Shown here: in pieces, positions 8,203 to 14,959 of the stretch
Layout of the letters: each line of letters begins with the position of its first letter
How positions within the stretch are numbered: the first letter of the stretch is position 1
NCBI GenBank assembly: GCA_023423675.1
Contig: JAFAFD010000141.1
Location: 1 to 21,336, forward strand
DNA: 21,336 nt
Reading direction: 5' to 3'
Source: Pseudomonadota bacterium
GTDB taxonomy: Bacteria; Pseudomonadota; Gammaproteobacteria; Xanthomonadales; Xanthomonadaceae
Translations under genes and position numbers: made by a program
The notes under the pieces: generated by a model
The model's database searches: none
Seen by the model: only the letters and a program-made list of their open reading frames with translations
Told to the model about the DNA's origin: nothing

Positions 8203-8841
8203 ATGTGGCGTGGCAACGGCTTGTCCCTGGTGCTGCTGGCATTAATGGCTGTTTTTCTAGTCGCCCAGGCGCTGACCGGGTGGCAGGTGCACAACGAGGA
8301 GCTGTCCCAGCACGGGGCTCACACGCTTGGGTTGCTTCCTTACCTGGCCACCGGCCACTTCAGCAGCGCCACGTTTGAGAACTGGGAAAGCGAGTTCCTG
8401 CAGATGGGCATGTACGTGCTGCTGACCGTACGCCTGCGGCAACGGGGCTCGGCGGAGTCCCGGCCACTGGACCCCTCGCAGGAACAACCTCGGGTCGAGA
8501 AGGGCCGAACACCCTGGCCGGTGCGACGAGGCGGCGTCTGCAAGCGTCTCTATGAGCATTCGCTTGCGATCGCCTTCTTCGCTCTGTTTGCAATGTCCTT
8601 TGCGCTGCATGCGCTGGGAAGTTGGCGCGCAAAATGCGACGAGGACCGCCTACAGGGGATGTTGCCACCCTCCTTCCTGGACCACCTCTTCAGCAGCGAC
8701 TTCTGGTTTGAGTCGATGCAGAACTGTCAAAGCGAGTTCCTGGCCGTGCTGGCACTTGTGGTTCTTACCATCTTCCTGAGGCAGAAGGATTCGCCCCAAT
8801 CCAAGCCGGTAGAAGCGCCTCATTCGCAGACCGGGGACTGA
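8203..8841 (+). CDS. DUF6766-type membrane protein with internal duplication
   Basis: A 212-residue inner-membrane protein with four transmembrane helices at about 6-25, 66-80, 122-141 and 178-195. The two halves are related: HFSSATFENWESEFLQ before TM2 corresponds to LFSSDFWFESMQNCQSEFL before TM4, and both TM ends read TVRLRQRG / TIFLRQKD. It therefore arose by duplication of a two-helix unit. I place it in the DUF6766 family from its size and this signature; the function is unknown. AGGAG lies 7 nt before the ATG. The stop is 1 nt before the next ATG, indicating co-translation with the isochorismatase-family hydrolase. Confidence 0.8.
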   Translation: MWRGNGLSLVLLALMAVFLVAQALTGWQVHNEELSQHGAHTLGLLPYLATGHFSSATFENWESEFLQMGMYVLLTVRLRQRGSAESRPLDPSQEQPRVEKGRTPWPVRRGGVCKRLYEHSLAIAFFALFAMSFALHALGSWRAKCDEDRLQGMLPPSFLDHLFSSDFWFESMQNCQSEFLAVLALVVLTIFLRQKDSPQSKPVEAPHSQTGD

Positions 8842-8842
8842 C

Positions 8843-9397
8843 ATGCGCACCCCAGCCCTTCTGATCGTCGACATGTTCAGCCGCTTCGACTTTCCCGATG
8901 GAGAGCGCCTGGCTCCCGTCGCCGTGGAGGCCGCGCACGCCATTTATTCGATTCGGCAGGACTTTGATGAAAGGGACTGGCCTGTCATCTACGCCAATGA
9001 CAATTTCGGGAACTGGAAATGTGGTTTCCACGAGCTGGCCGACCAATGCCTGCAGACGCCGGGAGCGCCCCAGGAAATTGCCTGCACACTGCTGCCCAAG
9101 CCAAACCACTACTCGATACTGAAACCGAAGCACTCGGCATTTCTGTCCACGCCCCTGCAGATCCTGCTTCAGAAACTGGAAGCGGGCCCCTTGGTGCTGA
9201 CAGGGATGGCGCTGGACTCGTGTGTGCTCGCAACGGCCATCGATGCGAATTCAAGAGAGTACGAATGCCTGGTGGTGGATAAGGCGGTGGCCTGCCTGCC
9301 CGAGCGCCGAAGCCCTTCCCTGGATGTGCTGGGCCAATCCGGTGCAGCGCGCGTGGTCTGCGCGAGTTCGCTTCTTCCAGGCTTGGGCTTCACCTGA
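8843..9397 (+). CDS. Isochorismatase-family cysteine hydrolase, copy 2
   Basis: A 184-residue paralogue of the protein encoded at 2666, of the same length. The triad motifs are all present: Asp in LLIVDMFSRFDF, Lys in SILKPKHSAFLSTPL and Cys in GMALDSCVLATAIDANS. Shared family-specific stretches include VIYANDNFGNW and ANSREYE. The C-terminal 20 residues are divergent. The substrate is unknown. It follows the DUF6766-type gene after one base and converges on ligD with 19 nt between the stops. Both copies occur at the end of a DUF892 / membrane protein / hydrolase set, arguing that hydrolase and DUF892 functions are linked. Confidence 0.9.
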   Translation: MRTPALLIVDMFSRFDFPDGERLAPVAVEAAHAIYSIRQDFDERDWPVIYANDNFGNWKCGFHELADQCLQTPGAPQEIACTLLPKPNHYSILKPKHSAFLSTPLQILLQKLEAGPLVLTGMALDSCVLATAIDANSREYECLVVDKAVACLPERRSPSLDVLGQSGAARVVCASSLLPGLGFT

Positions 9398-9399
9398 TC

Positions 9400-9415
9400 G
9401 GCGTGGTCACACGCC
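9400..9415. terminator. Hairpin between convergent isochorismatase-family and ligD genes
   Basis: GGCGTG (9400-9405), a GTCA loop and CACGCC (9410-9415) form a perfect 6-bp stem almost filling the 19-nt gap between the two stops. It could serve both strands as a terminator, though no T-run is present. Confidence 0.45.
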
Positions 9416-9416
9416 A

Positions 9417-11963
9417 TCACTCTTCTCGAGCCCATCGGGCCAGGTTCTGGCGCAGCGAATCGATACCCTCCCATGGATCCTTGCGCCGGCGTTTTAGTTT
9501 GGCCGGCACGTCCTTGATAGTGAACGCATCAGCCCGCTTCAGCTTGGCCAGCTCGCCCCATGCCAAGGGCATGGCCACCGGAGCGCCCGGTCTACCCCGC
9601 AGGGAATAGGACGCCACTGCGGTGGCGCCTCGACCGTTGCGCAGGTAATCGACAAAGATCCGCTTGTTTCGCAAGGCCTTGGTGGCGGTGGCCAGGAACC
9701 GCTGCGGTTCCGATTGCGCCAACGCGTCGGCGAACCCTTTGGCGAAGCGCTTGGTCAGATCCCAGTCGTACCCTGGGTTGAGCGGCACCACGACATGCAG
9801 GCCCTTGCCTCCGGATACCCGCAGGAAGGACTCCAGTTCCAGTTGGGCCAGAAGCTTCCGGATATCGGTGGCGGCCTTTTTCACTTCTGCGAAGGGCACG
9901 TCCGGGCCTGGATCGAGGTCAAACACCACCCGGTCGGCCCGGTCGGGCGCTTCGGCATGGCTGCCCCACGGGTGGAACTCCAAGGCATTGAACTGGACCA
10001 GCTCCAGCAGGCTGGCGGCGTCGCGCACCACCAGATAATGAGCGTTGATGCCGCTGTCCTCCTTCAGCTTGACCGCATCCACCAACTCCAGCCCGGCGGT
10101 GTGGTGCTTCTGGAAGAAACAGGGCTTACCGGTGCCGGCGGGACAGCGAATGATCGACAGCGGCCGGTTGATCACCTCTGGCAGGAGGTGGTCCATCACC
10201 GCCGAGTAATAGTCCCAGACGTCCTGCTTGGTATAGCCATCGTCGGGGAAGAGGACCTTGCCGGGAGAGGAAAGTCTGGGCGGCGCACGATCGGCTGGGG
10301 GCTTTGCGGCGGCCTTGCGGGTGGAGGTTGCCGCCGATGCTCGCTTCCCGCGGGCGGGCTTACCTTGGGCGGCACGGTCAGAGTCCAGCAGATCGTCCAC
10401 TCCCTTGTCGGTCCGCACCGCCTTCAGCGATGCCTGCCGCAACAGTTGCTGCCCGCCTATTCCCCGGTAGAAGACCTCCACCACGAACCGCGGCTCAAAC
10501 CACTTCGCGGACCGCAGATCCGTGTCCTCGGTGGGAACGTAAGCCGTGGGTTTTTTCCCACCGCCCTGAATCTTTTCGCTGATTTCCTTGATCAGCAGGT
10601 CCGAAAAGCCAGAGCCCACCCGCCCAACGTAAAGCCAGCCATGCTTGGCGTCGGGCTTGGCCAGCAGGAGCGAACCGAAACCACTGCGACTGCCTTTGGG
10701 CGCCGTATAGCCGACCACCGCAAACTCGTCGCTGGCCAGCTGCTTGGTCTTGCGCCAGTCGTCGCTTCGGCCACTGTGATAGCCGCGATCCGCCCGCTTG
10801 GAAATGATGCCCTCGAAGTGCTGCTCGCCGGCCATCCGATAGGCGTGGTCGCCGTCGCCTTGGACGTGAGAGCTGAAGGCCAGGTGGCCGGTCTGGCCCT
10901 CCACCAGTTCCTGCAGCAGCGCTTTGCGCTCCACCAAGGGCGCGGCGGCCACGTCCACACCATCGATGTGCAGCAGATCGAACAAGGCGTAAGCCAGCGC
11001 CCCTTGCCGCTCTCCGGACAGCGTCGCCTGCAGTAGATTGAAGTCCTCCCTGGTGCCTGACCCGGCGATGAGTTCGCCATCCAAGGCAGCGGAGGTCAGC
11101 CCCAGCGCTGTGATGGCATCGCGTATCTCGGGAACCTTGTCGGTCCACTCCAAGGCGTTGCGGGACCACAGCCGGACGGTGCCATCGGCCACCGTGGCCA
11201 AGATCCGATACCCGTCCCATTTGATCTCGTGGATCCATTGATCGCCTTGGGGTGGCGCCTCCCCCAGCTTGGCCAGCTGGGGCTCGAAGGGACCCGAGGG
11301 AGCGGCAGCCTCCTTCGCGTTGGAAAGGGACATGGCCTTTCTGGCCCAGTTCTTTCGGCGCGCCCTCCTGGCGGGCACGGCTTTGAGCTTCTTCTTGTCC
11401 GCCTTTCCTCCACCCGCCCGCTTCAGGTCCTCTGCAGGTGGAGCAGACACGTCGGCCAGCAGATCGTCCGCTTCGAGATCGCTGGCGAACGCATCGTCGT
11501 CCTTGAACAGCAGCCACTGCGGCTGACGCGCGGGCTTGCCGGATCGAACCAGATGCCAGCCGCCTTTCAGCTTGGTACCAAACAGCTCGAAGCGCAGGTG
11601 GCCCTTGGCAAGCTGAGCCTCCGGGTCGCCCTGGGTCGCCCATACGCCGTGATCAAACTGCGCCACGTGACCGCCACCGTATTGTCCCTTGGGGATTTCG
11701 CCTTCAAAACCCGCGTAGTCCACCGGATGGTCCTCGACCTCGACCGCCATGCGTTTGACCTTGGGGTCGTAGCTGGGCCCTTTGGGAACCGCCCAGCTCT
11801 TCAGGGCGTCGCCCACCTGAAGACGGAAGTCGTAATGCCTCCGGCTGGCGTGATGAAGCTGCACGACGAAGATGGCGCGCTGTCCCGTGGGCTGCGCTTT
11901 GCCAGGCTCCGGCTCCCTGGTCTGATCAAAGCGGCGCTTGCGGCGGTATTCGACCAAGGACAC
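9417..11963 (-). CDS. ligD: ATP-dependent DNA ligase LigD (phosphoesterase-ligase-polymerase)
   Basis: An 848-residue non-homologous end-joining enzyme in the Pseudomonas-type domain order. The 3'-phosphoesterase (about 28-150) has HYDFRLQ, SWAVPKGPS and EDHPVDYAGFEGEIP. The ligase (about 225-535) has the adenylated lysine in EIKWDGYR (Lys248), Glu297 and FEGIISKRADRGYHSGRS. The primase-like polymerase (about 560-835) has FDLD (Asp682, Asp684), Ser717, His723 and Asp772 plus His664, all at a constant +13 offset from the P. aeruginosa enzyme (840 aa). The start is GTG: AAGGAGG lies 7 nt upstream, inside the 12-nt gap after the DUF3606 stop. Ku, the usual partner, is not in this window. Confidence 0.96.
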   Translation of the reverse strand: MSLVEYRRKRRFDQTREPEPGKAQPTGQRAIFVVQLHHASRRHYDFRLQVGDALKSWAVPKGPSYDPKVKRMAVEVEDHPVDYAGFEGEIPKGQYGGGHVAQFDHGVWATQGDPEAQLAKGHLRFELFGTKLKGGWHLVRSGKPARQPQWLLFKDDDAFASDLEADDLLADVSAPPAEDLKRAGGGKADKKKLKAVPARRARRKNWARKAMSLSNAKEAAAPSGPFEPQLAKLGEAPPQGDQWIHEIKWDGYRILATVADGTVRLWSRNALEWTDKVPEIRDAITALGLTSAALDGELIAGSGTREDFNLLQATLSGERQGALAYALFDLLHIDGVDVAAAPLVERKALLQELVEGQTGHLAFSSHVQGDGDHAYRMAGEQHFEGIISKRADRGYHSGRSDDWRKTKQLASDEFAVVGYTAPKGSRSGFGSLLLAKPDAKHGWLYVGRVGSGFSDLLIKEISEKIQGGGKKPTAYVPTEDTDLRSAKWFEPRFVVEVFYRGIGGQQLLRQASLKAVRTDKGVDDLLDSDRAAQGKPARGKRASAATSTRKAAAKPPADRAPPRLSSPGKVLFPDDGYTKQDVWDYYSAVMDHLLPEVINRPLSIIRCPAGTGKPCFFQKHHTAGLELVDAVKLKEDSGINAHYLVVRDAASLLELVQFNALEFHPWGSHAEAPDRADRVVFDLDPGPDVPFAEVKKAATDIRKLLAQLELESFLRVSGGKGLHVVVPLNPGYDWDLTKRFAKGFADALAQSEPQRFLATATKALRNKRIFVDYLRNGRGATAVASYSLRGRPGAPVAMPLAWGELAKLKRADAFTIKDVPAKLKRRRKDPWEGIDSLRQNLARWAREE

Positions 11964-11975
11964 GGGGGAGCCTCC

Positions 11976-12152
11976 TTACTTGCCCAGGTGCTCGCGAACC
12001 GCTGCAGCGGTTGGCCCCACGGCCTTGACCGCTGCACGAAGCTCATCGGCGGACACGGCCAAAGCCTTGGTCCAATAGTGCAGCTCGTAGTCTTCGTTGA
12101 CGTTGATACGGGTGCGGTCGGCTGCGCCAGTTTTGGTCTTGTCATCTGCCAT
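11976..12152 (-). CDS. DUF3606 small protein
   Basis: A 58-residue protein read directly from the sequence, starting MADDKTKTGAADRTRINVNE and ending AVREHLGK. The RTRINVNEDYELHYWTKALAV core, then DELRAAVKAVG, is the DUF3606 signature; members are tiny proteins of unknown function common near stress genes. AGGAG lies about 7 nt before the ATG. The stop is 12 nt before the ligD GTG, and the ligD ribosome site overlaps the DUF3606 stop codon (TAAGGAGG), so the two are tightly coupled. The charged helical segment could bind nucleic acid or LigD, but that is only inference. Confidence 0.9.
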   Translation of the reverse strand: MADDKTKTGAADRTRINVNEDYELHYWTKALAVSADELRAAVKAVGPTAAAVREHLGK

Positions 12153-12191
12153 TGTCGACTCCTCACATCGTCGTTGTGTCAGGTAGGTAAG

Positions 12192-12213
12192 GGCCCCTGG
12201 TTCACCAGAGGCC
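12192..12213 (-). terminator. Hairpin between the membrane-protein gene and DUF3606
   Basis: GGCC, one mismatch, CTGG, a TTCA loop, CCAG, one mismatch and GGCC form a 9-position stem just past the membrane-protein stop on the minus strand. It may partly terminate the catalase transcript ahead of DUF3606-ligD, or mark mRNA processing. There is no T-run. Confidence 0.4.
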
Positions 12214-12215
12214 TG

Positions 12216-12719
12216 TCAGTCGCCGCGCCTCGCCATCCACGCAGCGCGGAATTCCGCCATCCACGGCAGGATGACTGTCGGCAACGTGGGCAGAACGAGG
12301 ACTGCCCAGACCCATAGGGACTGGGGTTGCCACGTCAGTGTCCACGTCGGCGCCGCGGTCCACGCGGCGTAACCGACGAAAGCCCAAGGAGCAATATCCA
12401 GAACGCTGTGCACATGCTGCTCCAGTGGGGTGACGCGGCGTTTCTGCACTGCCACCACCGTGTCGGCGTAGGCTGTGGCCGCGTGGGCAGCGGCAATGCA
12501 CCCCAGCAGGGCTGCAACGGCCCGGGAACTGTCCAACGCCGCCCACAGCAGCACGCTCGCGCCGACAAGCAGCATTTGAAGGCCGTGCAACGCGCTCTCT
12601 CTCAGTCCCGATGTCAGGGGAAGGGCCGTGCGTCGATGGATGGCAAAATCCACACAGCCAAAGCCCAGCCACACCAGATAGATGACGTACGCCAGGCCTT
12701 GGCTGTTGGGCGCCCACAT
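12216..12719 (-). CDS. Unrecognised multi-pass membrane protein with conserved-looking Glu/His set
   Basis: A 167-residue protein that I do not recognise. About five hydrophobic helices are visible, near 9-27, 46-62, 66-88, 104-122 and 133-154. Polar residues at the helix ends form a pattern: D24, H28 with RR; E41 and H45 (ESALH); H79; E100, H102 and H104 (EQHVH), then D108. Such a set could bind a metal or heme, but this is inference from spacing alone. The ATG at 12719 lies 10 nt after the Mn-catalase stop and has no good Shine-Dalgarno, consistent with coupling to the catalase. An earlier in-frame ATG at 12782 would overlap catalase. The C-terminus is basic (WMARRGD). Confidence 0.7.
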   Translation of the reverse strand: MWAPNSQGLAYVIYLVWLGFGCVDFAIHRRTALPLTSGLRESALHGLQMLLVGASVLLWAALDSSRAVAALLGCIAAAHAATAYADTVVAVQKRRVTPLEQHVHSVLDIAPWAFVGYAAWTAAPTWTLTWQPQSLWVWAVLVLPTLPTVILPWMAEFRAAWMARRGD

Positions 12720-12729
12720 ATCAGAGGTT

Positions 12730-13632
12730 TCACGGCTCGCGAGCCGGGCTCCTCGTCGCACCTGCACCCTCGCCGGTGGCAAGCTCTGCGCCCGTCAGCG
12801 GTTCTGCTTCGGGGTCTGAGAGAGTGCGCAGGCTCACTGCTTCCAGAGCCAGCGTCTCACGCTCTGAGAGGCCGACCCCACAGCTGCCGTCTCCACCATC
12901 CAGCGCTGCCTGGGCATCGCGATCGCTCACCCGCTCCCACAGGTCACCGCTGTTCCAGCTGCCTTCAATATCGCCCTCGCCCTGGGACATATCCATGTAG
13001 AGATCAGTGAACGCCGGATCACCTGGCATTTTCCCAGGCGGGAAATTAGGGCGGATGCTGTACAGCGCTTTTTCAAACGATTTCTGATGGGCGATTTCGC
13101 GCGTCATCAGGAAGCGCAGCGCGTCCTTGATACCTGGATCATCCGTCACGTTGATGAGGCGTTCGTAGACGATCTTCGCCCGTGCTTCCGCAGCGATATT
13201 GGATCGAAGGTCCGCCGTCGGCTCGCCGATGGAGTCGACGTAGGCCGCATTCCAGGGCACCCCGCTGGAGTTCACCAGCGCAGGGCCGCCGCCGTAGAGA
13301 ATCTGCTGGGTATGGCTGGTGCTGTTGCCACCCAGATTGCGCATGTCTTCGGCTTCGGCCATGCCTTCGGACTGAACCGCCTTCGGGCCTTGATTCAGCA
13401 TCGAGATGATGGTGCCGATGATCTCCAGATGGCTGATCTCTTCGGTGGCAATGTCAAAGAGAAGATCTTTCCGGCCCGGATCCGTCTCGCCCAGCGCTTG
13501 GGTGAAATAGCGCATGGCGGCGGCAAGTTCGCCCTGTGGCCCACCGAACTGCTCCAGCATGAGCGTGGCAAGCGCGGGATCAGAGCGTTCAACCCTGACG
13601 GTATACATGAGCTTTTTATGGTGCAGGAACAT
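12730..13632 (-). CDS. Manganese (non-heme) catalase
   Basis: A 300-residue dimanganese catalase that converts hydrogen peroxide to water and oxygen in the cytoplasm. It begins MFLHHKKLMYTVRVE, typical of the family. Ligands align with the Lactobacillus enzyme: E35 (GPQGELAAAMRYF), E65 and H68 (ATEEISHLE), E149 (IAAEARAKIVYE) and H182, with E179 as second-shell acid (TREIAHQKSF). The tail beyond about 240 is acidic and variable. The start at 13632 follows AGAGGA by about 8 nt; the longer frame to 13845 reads into the neighbouring gene. It sits 49 nt after DUF892 copy 3 and 10 nt before the membrane-protein gene. Confidence 0.95.
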   Translation of the reverse strand: MFLHHKKLMYTVRVERSDPALATLMLEQFGGPQGELAAAMRYFTQALGETDPGRKDLLFDIATEEISHLEIIGTIISMLNQGPKAVQSEGMAEAEDMRNLGGNSTSHTQQILYGGGPALVNSSGVPWNAAYVDSIGEPTADLRSNIAAEARAKIVYERLINVTDDPGIKDALRFLMTREIAHQKSFEKALYSIRPNFPPGKMPGDPAFTDLYMDMSQGEGDIEGSWNSGDLWERVSDRDAQAALDGGDGSCGVGLSERETLALEAVSLRTLSDPEAEPLTGAELATGEGAGATRSPAREP

Positions 13633-13681
13633 GATGTGGTCCTCTGGCGATGGCTGGGAGGTGCAATACGCAGGCGCGCGT

Positions 13682-14191
13682 CTACTTCTTTGCCTCGACG
13701 CCCGGCGTGGCGTCGCGAACCATGAACTCCTCGGTGATCTCAGGAAGGTGGGCTGCCAGCCAGTCGGCCATGGCTTCTTCCTGCACAAGAATCTGCTCGC
13801 AGACGCGCGCGGTTTCTGCGTCGCCGGCAGTCTTCGCTGCGGCAATCAGCGCCGTGTACGAAGCAATCTCGAAGTGTTCAAAGACATAGCCGGCCATCGC
13901 GCCTTTGACGATCTCATCCGATGCCGTCATGCCGCCGACGGCCTGACCAAAAGCGGCCATCTTTCCCATCACATCCTTGAGGGTCGAGGGCGAGCCTCCC
14001 AGGCGCTTGATGCACCCTTCCAGCAGTTCCCGTTGACCGATGGTCTCTTCGATGTGCTCTTCAATGCGTGCCTTCAGCGCCGGATAGTGCTCGATGCGGG
14101 AGGCCTGTCCCTTGAGCATGGTTTCTGCCTGCTGTTCCATCGCGTGTGCATCGCGCAGCCAGTCCAACAAGTTCTCTTTGAGCTCTGCCAT
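13682..14191 (-). CDS. DUF892 (YciF-like) ferritin-fold protein, divergent copy 3
   Basis: A 169-residue helical protein of the DUF892 group, clearly more distant than the twin copies at 1810 and 7653. It starts MAELKENLLDWLRDAHAMEQ. Candidate ligand residues are E44/E45, H46 and E49 (IEEHIEET) and E105, H106 and E108 (FEHFEIASY), the same two-helix pattern as its paralogues. The C-terminus is extended (EEFMVRDATPGVEAKK). It is probably the first gene of the minus-strand run leading through Mn-catalase to ligD. The start at 14191 was chosen by alignment to the family; the Shine-Dalgarno is weak. Linkage to catalase suggests a role in peroxide or iron stress. Confidence 0.88.
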   Translation of the reverse strand: MAELKENLLDWLRDAHAMEQQAETMLKGQASRIEHYPALKARIEEHIEETIGQRELLEGCIKRLGGSPSTLKDVMGKMAAFGQAVGGMTASDEIVKGAMAGYVFEHFEIASYTALIAAAKTAGDAETARVCEQILVQEEAMADWLAAHLPEITEEFMVRDATPGVEAKK

Positions 14192-14269
14192 GAATTGCTC
14201 GCTTCCGTTTGGGGGAGACCCCACCGTATCGGCGGCCGCATGGTGCGGGGGCGATGCAGGCGTGAAGGG

Positions 14270-14512
14270 ATGAGCGACGCCTATGTGAAGCAACAGCGAA
14301 CGCCATCGTCGAGCCTGCTGGAGCTTTTCAGCGCTGGCCGGAACGCGCGTATGCACCTTCCTGACCGGGCGCATACGGCCAACCGGGACTACCTGCGCGC
14401 CATCGAACCCACCGATAGCGGCGAGGCGATCCTACACATGGCCAATGGCACGCGATTGGCCTGCAGCCGTCGGCAGCTGCCTATCGTGCGACAGGCTCTG
14501 GGCAGCGGTTGA
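14270..14512 (+). CDS. 80-residue protein with LytTR-like C-terminal half, possibly a remnant
   Basis: From about residue 35 the sequence (RDYLRAIEPTDSGEAILHM, then NGTRLACSRRQLPIVRQALG) follows the second half of a LytTR DNA-binding domain: the VNxDxI turn, a GEA strand, a dG-x-xLpvSR strand and the final LPxLRxAL helix. The first 34 residues do not match, and no response-regulator receiver or LytTR first half is found upstream, where the strand is occupied by antisense DUF892. It may be a degraded regulator or a genuine mini-protein. In favour of expression, a strong hairpin overlaps its stop. AAGGG abuts the ATG, giving poor ribosome-site spacing. Confidence 0.45.
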   Translation: MSDAYVKQQRTPSSSLLELFSAGRNARMHLPDRAHTANRDYLRAIEPTDSGEAILHMANGTRLACSRRQLPIVRQALGSG

Positions 14513-14533
14513 CCCTGGTGCACGGGTCAACCG
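14506..14533 (+). terminator. Strong 10-bp hairpin at the stop of the LytTR-like gene
   Basis: CGGTTGACCC (14506-14515) and GGGTCAACCG (14524-14533) pair perfectly around an 8-nt loop. The stop codon of the LytTR-like gene lies inside the left arm. There is no T-run, but the stem is the longest perfect one I found in the window. Confidence 0.55.
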
Positions 14534-14910
14534 GATCCAGCCTCGTGCTTGAACCGGATATCCAGCGACCGGCCCCTCCGTGGCACGGTTCGCAGATTCA
14601 AACCTATTGAAAGGGCGTTCCCTTATCCAAGCATTTGAGGACTACTCCCAGCCCTGATGACTCGCAAGAGCGCCCGCAATGCCCCTGGCAGCTGGCGCCG
14701 TTGGGTGGTGCCCACGCAGCCGCGCTCGCACGCACTCTCTTCGGCAGCCATACAACGCCCCAGCGTGCCGTCGAAGTGCAGGACCGGTACGGTCTCGTCA
14801 GCCGCCGCTTGGCCAACGTCGCTGCACGTGGTCTTGGGATCGCCCGCGTAAAGGTGATCCAACCGCAAAGCTGCCAGCGCCGGACGGCATTACTTAAGGC
14901 ACTGAACATT
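14534..14910. other. Gene-poor stretch, no recognised gene
   Basis: I recognise no protein or RNA here. AACCGGATCCAG (from 14529) and AACCGGATATCCAG (from 14552) form a short imperfect direct repeat. A minus-strand frame of 81 codons from a TTG at 14868 to 14623 has moderately GC-rich third positions but no ribosome site and no recognised motif. It could be a decayed gene. The right end should contain the promoter of the serine hydrolase at 14960. Confidence 0.4.
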
Positions 14911-14926
14911 GACTACACCTGTAGTC
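14911..14926. promoter_or_regulatory. BlaI/MecI-like operator palindrome
   Basis: GACTACACCTGTAGTC is a perfect 7+7 palindrome around a 2-nt centre and contains the TACAnnTGTA core bound by BlaI/MecI-family repressors. It lies 34 nt upstream of the ATG of a beta-lactamase-fold hydrolase and overlaps a possible -35 (TTGACT, 14909-14914). No blaI or blaR gene is present in the window. Confidence 0.6.
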
Positions 14927-14959
14927 AACATGGCACCCTCAACGCTCAGGGAGGTGCTC

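Noticed and set aside
9714..11036. Open frame of 440 codons on the plus strand
   Set aside because: It is entirely antisense to LigD, which has conserved catalytic residues throughout.
10495..11643. Open frame of 382 codons on the minus strand in another frame of ligD
   Set aside because: It is an out-of-frame reading of the ligD ligase domain with Arg/Gly/Ser-rich low-complexity translation.
13087..13725. Open frame of 212 codons on the plus strand
   Set aside because: It is antisense to Mn-catalase, whose metal ligands are all intact on the other strand.
14623..14868. 81-codon minus-strand frame starting at TTG
   Set aside because: Third-position GC is moderately coding-like, but there is no ribosome site and no known motif, and the start is TTG. 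It is recorded only as a possible decayed gene.
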